Shown here piece after piece: positions 15,164 to 22,131 of a stretch of 29,075 bases of DNA. The stretch spans positions 1-29,075 of the forward strand of contig JAEYFY010000101.1 in NCBI GenBank assembly GCA_023454395.1, written 5' to 3'. A model generated the notes under the pieces. It was not told the origin of the DNA, searched no databases, and saw only the letters and a program-made list of their open reading frames with translations. This DNA comes from Pseudomonadota bacterium (lineage in GTDB: Bacteria; Pseudomonadota; Gammaproteobacteria; Enterobacterales; Enterobacteriaceae). The stretch's first letter is position 1. Every line of letters starts with the position of its first letter. The translations under genes and the position numbers were made by a program.

Positions 15164-15382
15164 ATGATGATTTGTCCTGTTTGTGGTCATGCCGCGCATA
15201 CTCGTAGTAGTCAGCAAATATCTTCCGATACCAAAGAACGTTATAACCAGTGTCAGAATATCAATTGTGGCGCGACGTTCGTCAGCCATGAAACCGTAAC
15301 GCGGTTTATTTCAAAGCCTCAATTGATTGAACGGGTAGAGCCGCATCTTGATAAATATTGCCAACAGGCATTAGCGATTTAA
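15164..15382 (+). CDS. ogr: Ogr/Delta-like late transcription activator
   Basis: Ogr is the zinc-binding activator of P2 late promoters and contacts the RNA polymerase alpha subunit. The 72-aa length equals that of P2 Ogr. The metal ligands CPVC (residues 4-7) and CQNINC (about 30-35), together with HAAHTRSSQQI, TKERYNQC and the ATFVSHETVTR stretch, are all in the family order. The first ATG (15164) gives the family N-terminus; AGAGGT is about 10 bases upstream. It is intact, so the remnant could still activate late promoters of a related infecting phage. Confidence 0.93.
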   Translation: MMICPVCGHAAHTRSSQQISSDTKERYNQCQNINCGATFVSHETVTRFISKPQLIERVEPHLDKYCQQALAI

Positions 15383-15389
15383 TGAAAAT

Positions 15390-15410
15390 GCCCGGAGTGT
15401 TCCGGGCGTT
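15390..15410 (+). terminator. Hairpin after ogr, probable terminator
   Basis: GCCCGGA (15390-15396) pairs with TCCGGGC (15401-15407) around GTGT, followed by the T-rich GTTGTTG. It lies 7 bases after the ogr stop and probably ends the D-ogr transcript. The T-tract is imperfect. Confidence 0.65.
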
Positions 15411-15541
15411 GTTGATTAAAACTTTAGAGATTGTGATTACACTATTTCAATATATTATGATACACATAAAGAAAATAATATATTTTAAAATATTAATAAC
15501 TTTTTATATGAATAATAATATTGAGAATAAGGAAAAATAAA

Positions 15542-16576
15542 GTGTCTGAACATGAAAAGTGGTTTGATGAAGTACAACCATCCCATGAAAGATTAACTGA
15601 GTCAGTGGTCACTATTATAGAGAATTTACTCAAGTCAAAAGGTGTTGATTACTTATCCGTTTCAGGCAGAACTAAAGAAAAAAAAAGTGCTTTAGAGAAA
15701 ATCGCAAGAAAAAAATATAAAGAACCATCAAAAGAAATGACAGATTTATCTGGAATAAGAATTATCGTTTTTATTGAATCTGATATAAAAAAAGTTTCTA
15801 AAATAATTGAAGATGCTTTTAATATCGATAAAGAAAATTCCAGTAATCAAGATAAAAAATTATCAGTAGATAGAATAGGTTATCGTTCCGTTCATTTTGT
15901 TTGTGATATTGGTGATGAGCGAGCTAGTTTACCTGAGAATGATGGGCTTAAAGGTTTGAAGTTTGAGTTTCAAGTAAGAACAATTTTACAACATGCGTGG
16001 GCTGAACTTGCTCACGATAATAGTTATAAGTTTAAAGAAGGGTTACCTCCAGACCTTGAACGCCGTTTATATTTATATGCTGGAATGCTAGAAATCGCAG
16101 ATAGAGGACTCAATGAATTATCTCAAGAAGTTACAGAGTATAGAAAATCTATTCATGTAGGTATAAATAGTGGTGATCTTGAGCATGCGATAGATATTAT
16201 TAGCTTAGATGAGTTTATGAGAAACTGGACAAATAAGAATAATATAAATCTTGTGTTTACTCCAGAGGCTTCTGTGGATATTTCTACGGTTATAGATGAG
16301 TTACATGATTTTGGAGTAACGACTATAAAAGGATTAAGCGATATTATCCCAGAAGACTATGCCAATAAAATTAAAGTCCTTCCGGAATCACAGACAATAA
16401 TGGGGATTCTTAGAGATTGGATGATCCTAAACGATTTAGAGCTATATCATGAGATTGCTGATTTTGCATGGCCAATATCTGAACTTGATTTACGTTACTT
16501 TGAGCAGATTATGGATTCTGATACATATGATAAATTTTGTAATGTTTTTTCAGATTGGATGATAGATAAAGAATAA
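15542..16576 (+). CDS. RelA/SpoT-domain nucleotide pyrophosphokinase with unrecognised C-terminal region
   Basis: The GTG at 15542 (MSEHEKWFDEVQPSH) is preceded by AAGGA at 8 bases, a better start than the TTG at 15521; 344 aa. Residues 10 to 165 form a RelA/SpoT synthetase core: SGRTKEKKS (41-49), TDLSGIRIIVF (67-77), GYRSVHFV (113-120), EFQVRTILQHAWAELAHD (142-159). There is no HD hydrolase, TGS or ACT domain. Residues 200 to 344 match nothing I recognise. Such enzymes transfer pyrophosphate from ATP to GDP/GTP, to AMP, or (toxSAS, CapRel) to tRNA. It lies between ogr and attR, is AT-rich like the other cargo, and probably is a lysogenic defence or toxin gene. Which substrate it uses cannot be read from sequence. 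Confidence 0.85.
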   Translation: MSEHEKWFDEVQPSHERLTESVVTIIENLLKSKGVDYLSVSGRTKEKKSALEKIARKKYKEPSKEMTDLSGIRIIVFIESDIKKVSKIIEDAFNIDKENSSNQDKKLSVDRIGYRSVHFVCDIGDERASLPENDGLKGLKFEFQVRTILQHAWAELAHDNSYKFKEGLPPDLERRLYLYAGMLEIADRGLNELSQEVTEYRKSIHVGINSGDLEHAIDIISLDEFMRNWTNKNNINLVFTPEASVDISTVIDELHDFGVTTIKGLSDIIPEDYANKIKVLPESQTIMGILRDWMILNDLELYHEIADFAWPISELDLRYFEQIMDSDTYDKFCNVFSDWMIDKE

Positions 16577-16729
16577 AAATTAATTAGTAATTAACTAGAT
16601 ATTTTTATTTATTCAATAACTGTAATTCTTACTAAAAGTATTCTCTAGGTTAGAAAATATATTCTTTAATGGGGTGAGTGGTATTAGACTATTGATGAAT
16701 AGGTAAAAAGGTATTGGAATAATCGAAGT

Positions 16730-16753
16730 AAAGCCTCTCTTGCAAGAGGCTTT
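16730..16753. terminator. Hairpin near right prophage end, possible terminator
   Basis: AAAGCCTCT (16730-16738) pairs with AGAGGCTTT (16745-16753). It is 150 bases after the RelA/SpoT-domain gene. The T-run after the stem is short, so termination on either strand is uncertain. Confidence 0.45.
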
Positions 16754-16759
16754 CCGAAA

Positions 16760-16778
16760 TGTGGTCAATATGTGGACA
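16760..16778 (+). promoter_or_regulatory. Paired Int arm-type sites, right arm
   Basis: TGTGGTCA (16760) and TGTGGACA (16771) repeat the 11-bp-spaced direct pair seen at 1361-1379, with 18 of 20 bases matching across the pair and flanks. They lie about 50 bp inside the attR core. This is the symmetric arrangement expected of a P2-type attP. Confidence 0.7.
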
Positions 16779-16830
16779 TTGACGTTGATTAAATCCTTTT
16801 ATATCAATCTATTAAGTCGGTATAAAAATT

Positions 16831-16863
16831 CTCACTTAGCGCTTTTGATTACTTGATTCGCAC
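16831..16863 (+). repeat. attR core repeat
   Basis: This is the exact 33-bp copy of 1205-1237. Upstream bases are phage sequence. Downstream bases continue as the chromosomal end of ahpF. Confidence 0.93.
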
Positions 16864-16876
16864 GACTGAAAAATAA
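16832..16876 (+). pseudogene. ahpF: Orphan 3' tail of chromosomal ahpF
   Basis: This stretch reads [18 protein letters not shown], the last 14 codons of an ahpF, separated by 15.6 kb from the rest of the gene. It differs from the phage-supplied end (LIRTSAK). It is the displaced chromosomal terminus and is not expressed on its own. Confidence 0.9.
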
Positions 16877-16916
16877 GTAAATTATCGTTAAAAAAATTAA
16901 TTATTTTATATTGCTT

Positions 16917-16943
16917 AAAGCATCTCAATTGAGATGCTTTTTT
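16917..16943 (+). terminator. Original ahpF terminator, now stranded
   Basis: A perfect palindrome, AAAGCATCTCAA with TTGAGATGCTTT (16917-16940), is followed by T residues 41 bases after the ahpF tail stop. It marks the end of the pre-integration ahpC-ahpF transcript. Confidence 0.88.
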
Positions 16944-17039
16944 CTGCATTAGTTCCTACTAGCCTTAAAATCCTATTCATCAACTCTAAACAACCTATGC
17001 TATTATCACGCAAAATTAATAATATATAGGGAAGTTGAT

Positions 17040-18032
17040 ATGAATATAAATAAAATATGTTTTAAACAGGTTGTTCCTGCGCTACTTTTTTCTCTGCTAT
17101 GTGCTAGCTCTTTTTCTGTTAATGCAGATATTGAAGTTCGTGATGAAAGCCTATTTGAAGCGCATCAGCGCTTTAAAACCGAAATTATAAACGACAGTTT
17201 TGATAATATTGATCCGCCTTGGGAAGCACCGGCAGAAATATTTAATGTGATTAAATATCCGGCAAAACCGGGAGATATGTATGCCTATTTAACACCACCT
17301 CCAGCAAATAAAAAAAAGAAATTACCTGCTGTAATTTGGTTAAATGGAGGCTATGGCGGAATTGGTGGTGATGATTATTTTTGGCAACCTAAACCGGTTG
17401 ATAATGACCAGACAGGCGCGACTTTTCGTGATCCTAATATGGTGTTGATGATCCCATCTTTCCGAGGTGAAAATACCAATCCTGGTCGTTATGAAATGTT
17501 TTATGGCGAATTAGAAGATTTAGAATCAGCGAGAGAATATTTAGCATCACTGCCTTATATTGACTCTAAACGTATCTATGTTGTTGGACATAGTACGGGG
17601 GGAACACGGGCATTATTAGCGAGTGAGTATAGTGATAAATTTAGAGCTATTTTCTCCTTGGGCGGAATACCTGATCTTAAATTAAGGGCTGAAGGTGATA
17701 TGATAGTTGAATTGCCTTTTGATAGAAATAACGAAGAAGAGTTTAATGTCCGTTCTGTTTATCGCTATATTAAATCAATAAAAACACCAACGTTCTATTT
17801 TGAAGGGCGTGACTATTTTTGGAATGAGTTTAATGAACTACGAGCAGTTGCAATGGTGCATGATATTCCATTAAAAATATATAGCATTAAAAATGGTGAC
17901 CATTTCAATATTATTGTGCCTGTCAGTAAATTAATTAAAGATAAAATCTTGTTAGATACTGATACGACAAAAGAAAGTAATATTCGATTCACTAATGAAG
18001 AGATTAAATGGGTCAATAAACAAGTTCGATAA
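17040..18032 (+). CDS. Secreted alpha/beta-hydrolase, prolyl-oligopeptidase-like
   Basis: This 330-aa protein has a typical Sec signal peptide (basic start, hydrophobic VVPALLFSLLCASSF, likely cut after VNA, about residue 29), so the mature enzyme is exported. The oxyanion region WLNGGYGG is followed by the nucleophile elbow GHSTGG (Ser185). An acidic residue in EGRDYF and the histidine in NGDHFN complete a plausible catalytic triad. The fold resembles S9-type peptidases and dienelactone-hydrolase-like esterases; the substrate is unknown. It stands alone between the old ahpF terminator and its own terminator, with AGGGAA 7 to 8 bases before the ATG. Confidence 0.82.
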   Translation: MNINKICFKQVVPALLFSLLCASSFSVNADIEVRDESLFEAHQRFKTEIINDSFDNIDPPWEAPAEIFNVIKYPAKPGDMYAYLTPPPANKKKKLPAVIWLNGGYGGIGGDDYFWQPKPVDNDQTGATFRDPNMVLMIPSFRGENTNPGRYEMFYGELEDLESAREYLASLPYIDSKRIYVVGHSTGGTRALLASEYSDKFRAIFSLGGIPDLKLRAEGDMIVELPFDRNNEEEFNVRSVYRYIKSIKTPTFYFEGRDYFWNEFNELRAVAMVHDIPLKIYSIKNGDHFNIIVPVSKLIKDKILLDTDTTKESNIRFTNEEIKWVNKQVR

Positions 18033-18070
18033 TAATTTAATTTATATTTGAAGAGATTTATTTTAATGAC

Positions 18071-18107
18071 TCGCCCTTTTATTTAATTGATAAAAGGGCG
18101 ATTTTTT
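18071..18107 (+). terminator. Terminator of the hydrolase gene
   Basis: TCGCCCTTTTAT (18071-18082) pairs with ATAAAAGGGCGA (18090-18101) around a 7-base loop, followed by six T. It is a strong rho-independent terminator. Confidence 0.92.
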
Positions 18108-18193
18108 CATCTAAAAGCCAATACATTATTTTGAGAAAGATATTAAGTGTATTATGATAAAAAGATTACTATTTAAAAATGAAGGGATTTATT

Positions 18194-18679
18194 ATGCAAG
18201 CTAAACTTGCTTATCAATGGAAACAACAAAGACGTGGGAGACTCTCTTTTTTAGGTCTAGAGATTGCTTGGTCAATTTTCTTTTTTATTGCAGAAAACTT
18301 AGCTGATCGATGGTATATAGAGCTTTATCCCGAAAACATCGAGTTAATTACTGAAAATTATTTTTACTATCAATTTTCTTTTACATCATATGGTCTAATG
18401 GAAATAGTGTTTTTAATAGTACAAGTCTACATATTTACACTTATTTTATCCCAACGAATAAGAGATATAGGTATAGGCTATCCTGTTATTATTTCACTTA
18501 TTTTAACGGCTAGTCCTATTTTCTTAACACCATACTTGTTATTTAATGCACCATCTATGTTTATAGTGTGGATTTCTATTTTATTAATAACTGGGCTGGT
18601 TGCTTTATTAGCACCATCCGCTTATAAAGTTGATATCAATAAAGACTCAAAAGAAAATAATAGTGAAATAAATAACTAA
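18194..18679 (+). CDS. DUF805-like inner-membrane protein
   Basis: This 161-aa protein has about four hydrophobic spans. The start at 18194 (MQAKLAYQWKQQRRG) is preferred because AAGGGA lies 6 bases upstream; an in-frame ATG at 18179 precedes that site. The N-terminal RRGRLSFLGLE and the internal QRIRDIGIGYPV are reminiscent of the RGR and R-DIG signatures of DUF805 proteins, whose role is unknown. The tail after the last helix is charged and cytoplasmic (INKDSKENN). The gene is monocistronic, facing a reverse operon across a shared terminator. Confidence 0.68.
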   Translation: MQAKLAYQWKQQRRGRLSFLGLEIAWSIFFFIAENLADRWYIELYPENIELITENYFYYQFSFTSYGLMEIVFLIVQVYIFTLILSQRIRDIGIGYPVIISLILTASPIFLTPYLLFNAPSMFIVWISILLITGLVALLAPSAYKVDINKDSKENNSEINN

Positions 18680-18699
18680 AAAGTAAGTAGATTAAGCAG

Positions 18700-18725
18700 A
18701 AAAAGCATCTGTTAGATGCTTTTTT
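18700..18725. terminator. Terminator between convergent genes
   Basis: AAAAAGCATCT (18700-18710) pairs with AGATGCTTTTT (18714-18724) around GTT. A-rich and T-rich sides on both strands suggest it serves both the membrane protein gene and the reverse operon ending at 18753. Confidence 0.85.
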
Positions 18726-18752
18726 ACTTAATCGGCATTATTTATCTAATAA

Positions 18753-21266
18753 TCAAGATAAGATCTCTATAATACCTTTTTGCCCATCAACCCTTACTTT
18801 TTGCCCATTATTTAATATATTTAGAACATTACGTACTCCCATGACTGCGGGCAATCCTAATTCTCTAGCAGTAACCGCACCATGAGATAATGGTCCGCCA
18901 CTTTCTGTAATAATGCCAGATGCACGATAAAAGAGGGCTGTCCAAGCAGGGTTAGTTGTTCTTGCAACTAAAATAGCATTCTGCGGAAATTCAGCAAAAT
19001 TCTCTGGGCCATAAACCAGATAAACTTCACCTTCAACAATACCGGCACTACCAGCTAGCCCCTTTAATTGATGCTCATTTGTATTTAGCGCATTACAACT
19101 ATCCTCACCATAGATCCATTGTGGTGTGACTGATTTTGCTTTTAGATATCCAGCCTTATTTTGATATATATGATGACGTAACTGATTCCAGTCAGTGGGA
19201 TTATCTGCAAGAATTGCATCAGCTAAAGGTTTTTCATTAGCAAAATAAATATCCATTGGGCAATCTAAGACGCTACGAATAACCAATCGTTCTCCTAATG
19301 CTTTTAGTCCGCGACGCATAGGTAGGGCTAATCGAGTTGTTTGATAATGCTCTAAGTCATCAAGTGCAGTATAAACTCGAGCTAATCGAATAATCTCTTG
19401 TAAGAAAAAGCGCAACTCTTCAGGTGCATCAGAGATAATTGAAAATTCTGTTTCTGACTGCAGAATTTTTTTACCTAATGGATCATCGGTTTGTTTATCA
19501 TCTGCTAAGTCTGCCATTGCTTTAATTTGAGTTAATACAATATGTGGGGCATCTAACCAAGTAGGATGATATGCATCAAAATCTAATTCTCTATGGCCAT
19601 GATTAGCTAAGAATAAAGTAAATTGCTGGTGGAAATGAGGATCACATACCTCAATTTCTTGCATAATACTTTCAGGGACAATGGATGTTATAAGTTTTAG
19701 CAGTTGAGGATGCTGACGCACATAACGAGAAAGAGACCAAAGTTCCGCATTCACTTGTCCAGTTTTAGTTTCAGACATAGCTATTAAATTATCGAACGCG
19801 GTATGTGCATATTTTTCTTCTTTAAAGAAGAGTTTTAACAATGCCATCAATGCGGAATAGAGTGAGCGTTGAGTTAACGATATGGCAATATTAGGTAAAA
19901 AGTAATCAGCACCTAACTTATTAATTCTTTGCACATAATCCCATAATTGAGGCAAACTTTTATCTTGCAATGGTTCATTCATCAATGCACCAATAGAGAT
20001 TAAATATTTATCTAAGTCACGCATCCAAGTAATAGGCAATTCCTGCACCCAACTGAATTTTTGTGCAATTTCGGGCAAAGATTTTAATAGGGTAGGTAAA
20101 TCATTCATCATCGATGTAGGGAGACGATTACTATACAAGGAAACCGCATTTTGGTTGCCATAAATATAATAATCTTGCATCCCGAACCATTTACCATTAA
20201 ATGAAGGAAGCCCCATAAGATTAAGGCTAAAGTTTAATGATGAGTGAAAACCAGCTTCACACATATCCCATGTTAATGGCGTGATAGGATTAGGGAATCT
20301 TTCTGCCGATTCTTCTCTTGTCCATATAGGGGCAATTTGTGTCACATTGCGTGATTGCAAAAGCCACAATTTTCCATCATGAAATGCCCATTCTATATCT
20401 TGTGGAAAATCAAAATATTTTTCTGCTGAAATAGCAAGTTCCGCAACTTGTTTGCATTGTTCTGCTGTTAATGAAGATATGGATTGTTGGGCAGATCTGA
20501 GGGGTAAGATTTTAGTACCATTATCAACCATAACAATGGCATTTATTTTTTGAGCAATCGTTTCTTGTTTTAACGCGAAACTTTTTCTATCAATAATAAA
20601 TTCATCAACAGGATCTTCACCAGCAACGACGGTTTCACCTAATCCAAATGCGGCATTAATTAATACAGTTGAAAGAGAGCCTTGAACCGGATCAACAGAA
20701 AAAGCGACACCTGCCGCTTCATTTTCTTGGACGTTAATCATTCTTTGTAACACAACAGCCATCGATGCTTGAGTATGGGGTAAATTTAAATGCTGACGAT
20801 AGAGCATAACGTGTGTGTGCCATAAAGATGCATAACATTGGCGAATAGCATCTAATAAATTAGGCAACGTTTTAATACCTAATATAGTATCGTGTTGCCC
20901 TGCAAAGGCGGCTCCTGGCATATCTTCTAATGTTCCAGAAGATCTTACGGCCAACGCGGTATTATTTAATTGAAGCTCATTTAATTTTGAACTTAAAGAA
21001 TGAATTAAGTCCTCTGGCATAGGTGATTGTAAAATTAAGTGGCGAATATTTTGACTAACGGCTTCAATTTCTTGCTTTTTTTCTGATAATAAGCGGCTAA
21101 TTTCAGGTAGTAATGGTGTGATAAATAACTGATAAGCTTGGCAAGATAGAATTAAACCATCAGGAACAGGCAATGACTGAATTGTTTTTGCTAAACTCGC
21201 GCCTTTACCTCCACTAATAGAGACTTCAGAAGCAATAGGCTCGTTAATTTTATAAATGAGTTCCAT
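18753..21266 (-). CDS. PEP-synthase-like ATP-grasp phosphotransferase with C-terminal phosphohistidine domain
   Basis: This 837-aa protein has an N-terminal PPDK/PEP-synthase ATP-binding domain (GGKGASLAK at 19-27, AVRSSGTLEDMPGAAFAGQHD, GLGETVVAGEDPVDEF, WLLQSRNVT). An about 400-aa central region with GHRELDFDAYHPTW follows. The mobile histidine domain is at the very end (TESGGPLSHGAVTARELGLPAV, catalytic His795). There is no PEP/pyruvate TIM barrel after the histidine, so it is not PpsA. The order matches rifampicin phosphotransferase-like enzymes, which move the beta-phosphate of ATP to a small molecule through the histidine. Its ATG overlaps the end of the PAP2 gene by 17 bases, so its substrate may be a lipid head group or a product of that pathway. 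The acceptor is unknown. Confidence 0.85.
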   Translation of the reverse strand: MELIYKINEPIASEVSISGGKGASLAKTIQSLPVPDGLILSCQAYQLFITPLLPEISRLLSEKKQEIEAVSQNIRHLILQSPMPEDLIHSLSSKLNELQLNNTALAVRSSGTLEDMPGAAFAGQHDTILGIKTLPNLLDAIRQCYASLWHTHVMLYRQHLNLPHTQASMAVVLQRMINVQENEAAGVAFSVDPVQGSLSTVLINAAFGLGETVVAGEDPVDEFIIDRKSFALKQETIAQKINAIVMVDNGTKILPLRSAQQSISSLTAEQCKQVAELAISAEKYFDFPQDIEWAFHDGKLWLLQSRNVTQIAPIWTREESAERFPNPITPLTWDMCEAGFHSSLNFSLNLMGLPSFNGKWFGMQDYYIYGNQNAVSLYSNRLPTSMMNDLPTLLKSLPEIAQKFSWVQELPITWMRDLDKYLISIGALMNEPLQDKSLPQLWDYVQRINKLGADYFLPNIAISLTQRSLYSALMALLKLFFKEEKYAHTAFDNLIAMSETKTGQVNAELWSLSRYVRQHPQLLKLITSIVPESIMQEIEVCDPHFHQQFTLFLANHGHRELDFDAYHPTWLDAPHIVLTQIKAMADLADDKQTDDPLGKKILQSETEFSIISDAPEELRFFLQEIIRLARVYTALDDLEHYQTTRLALPMRRGLKALGERLVIRSVLDCPMDIYFANEKPLADAILADNPTDWNQLRHHIYQNKAGYLKAKSVTPQWIYGEDSCNALNTNEHQLKGLAGSAGIVEGEVYLVYGPENFAEFPQNAILVARTTNPAWTALFYRASGIITESGGPLSHGAVTARELGLPAVMGVRNVLNILNNGQKVRVDGQKGIIEILS

Positions 21267-22131
21267 ATTCGACCTTATTATTTTTACAAGTGATGTAAAG
21301 CACTAATAATGCAAGTAATGCACCGACAATAACATCAATGCCGTAGTGGTAATGCAAATAGACAGTTGCCAAAACAAGTCCTATTAAGATAGGAGACAAG
21401 CAGTACGCTATTTTTCGATAACCTGAAAAATAGAAAAAACCAACAATATAAAGCGTGATCCCTGTATGCAATGAAGGAAAAACATCCATTCCTGTAATTC
21501 CTTTATCAACAAGATCAGTTAGAAATAATGTCATGGCACCAGAGTAAACAGGGTAGTTAAAATCAGAAGGAAAAGCAGAGTAAGGACCCGCCGCAGGGAT
21601 AGCGAAGTAACCAATAAAACCCCAAAAATACATTAGCATTAAGCCGAAAAAATAGTTTTTAGTTAGTATGCTATTTCGGCTAAAAAAGAAGAAAAGGGCG
21701 CTGCCAATAATTAAAAAGTAGAAACTAAAATAGCAAAAAGAGAGAAATTCACTTAACCAACCAGACTGTAAAGAAATTGCCCATTCTGGCAAACTTTTTC
21801 CAAACCATAAGAATTTGTCTAGATTATATAAGATGTTATCAAAACTCCATTGGTATAAACCATAGCGAATCGATTTAAACAGAGGGAATATAGTCCAACA
21901 AACAATCAGTTGTAATAAACCAAACCAATAGAATCTAGAATGAGAGGTTGCTTGTTGTGTCTTATATCCAACAAAAATGAGCAATACCCATAAAAAGAAG
22001 CCTAAAAATATGGGTATCAACATTTCTGTCGCATTTGTCAACCAACTTCCATACGTTCCTAAGGCCCAAATAATAAACAGTTGTAGAGAAAATAAATGGT
22101 TAAAAAGCATCCTGGCTTTCGTGGTTAACAT
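21250..22131 (-). CDS. PAP2-family membrane enzyme, Aur1/inositolphosphotransferase-like
   Basis: Start chosen at 22131 (MLTTKARMLFNHLF), with GAAAGG about 9 bases upstream; the open frame to 22242 would overlap the acyltransferase deeply. The 293-aa protein has about six membrane spans. The lipid phosphatase/phosphotransferase signature is present as IPAAGPYSAFP (179-188), FPSLHTG (His222) and HYHYGIDVIVG (His262, Asp266). The PSLH form and the GP motif are those of the PAP2_3/Aur1 subgroup, which moves phospho-head groups between lipids, rather than of plain phosphatidate phosphatases. It overlaps both neighbours, so it is co-translated with the acyltransferase before it and the phosphotransferase after it. 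Confidence 0.85.
   Translation of the reverse strand: MLTTKARMLFNHLFSLQLFIIWALGTYGSWLTNATEMLIPIFLGFFLWVLLIFVGYKTQQATSHSRFYWFGLLQLIVCWTIFPLFKSIRYGLYQWSFDNILYNLDKFLWFGKSLPEWAISLQSGWLSEFLSFCYFSFYFLIIGSALFFFFSRNSILTKNYFFGLMLMYFWGFIGYFAIPAAGPYSAFPSDFNYPVYSGAMTLFLTDLVDKGITGMDVFPSLHTGITLYIVGFFYFSGYRKIAYCLSPILIGLVLATVYLHYHYGIDVIVGALLALLVLYITCKNNKVEYGTHL

Larger units (their letters stand above)
16577..16830. other. Right-end non-coding region of the prophage
   Basis: No gene is supported here. It holds a hairpin at 16730-16753 and the right pair of Int arm-type sites (16760-16778), then AT-rich sequence up to the attR core. Confidence 0.6.
1205..16863. mobile_element. Defective P2-like prophage integrated in the 3' end of ahpF
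   Basis: The element is bounded by perfect 33-bp direct repeats (1205-1237 and 16831-16863), with Int arm-type sites just inside both ends. Gene order follows P2 opened at its attachment site: int and C reversed, cox, early genes, A, accessory genes, cos, Q reversed, T, U, D, ogr, accessory gene. The distance between repeats is about 15.6 kb, about half of a P2 genome. The missing half corresponds to everything between Q and T. Int, Q, T and U are broken, while A, D, ogr and the cargo genes are open. It is therefore a remnant, possibly kept for its cargo. Confidence 0.93.

Noticed and set aside
1205..16863. A P4-like satellite rather than a P2 remnant
   Set aside because: Remnants of Q, T and U plus intact D and ogr in P2 order show descent from a full P2-like phage; no P4 alpha primase, sid or delta-psu block is present.
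18753..21266. Phosphoenolpyruvate synthase (ppsA)
   Set aside because: The phosphohistidine domain ends the protein and the PEP/pyruvate TIM barrel that follows it in PpsA is missing; the central region is also different.
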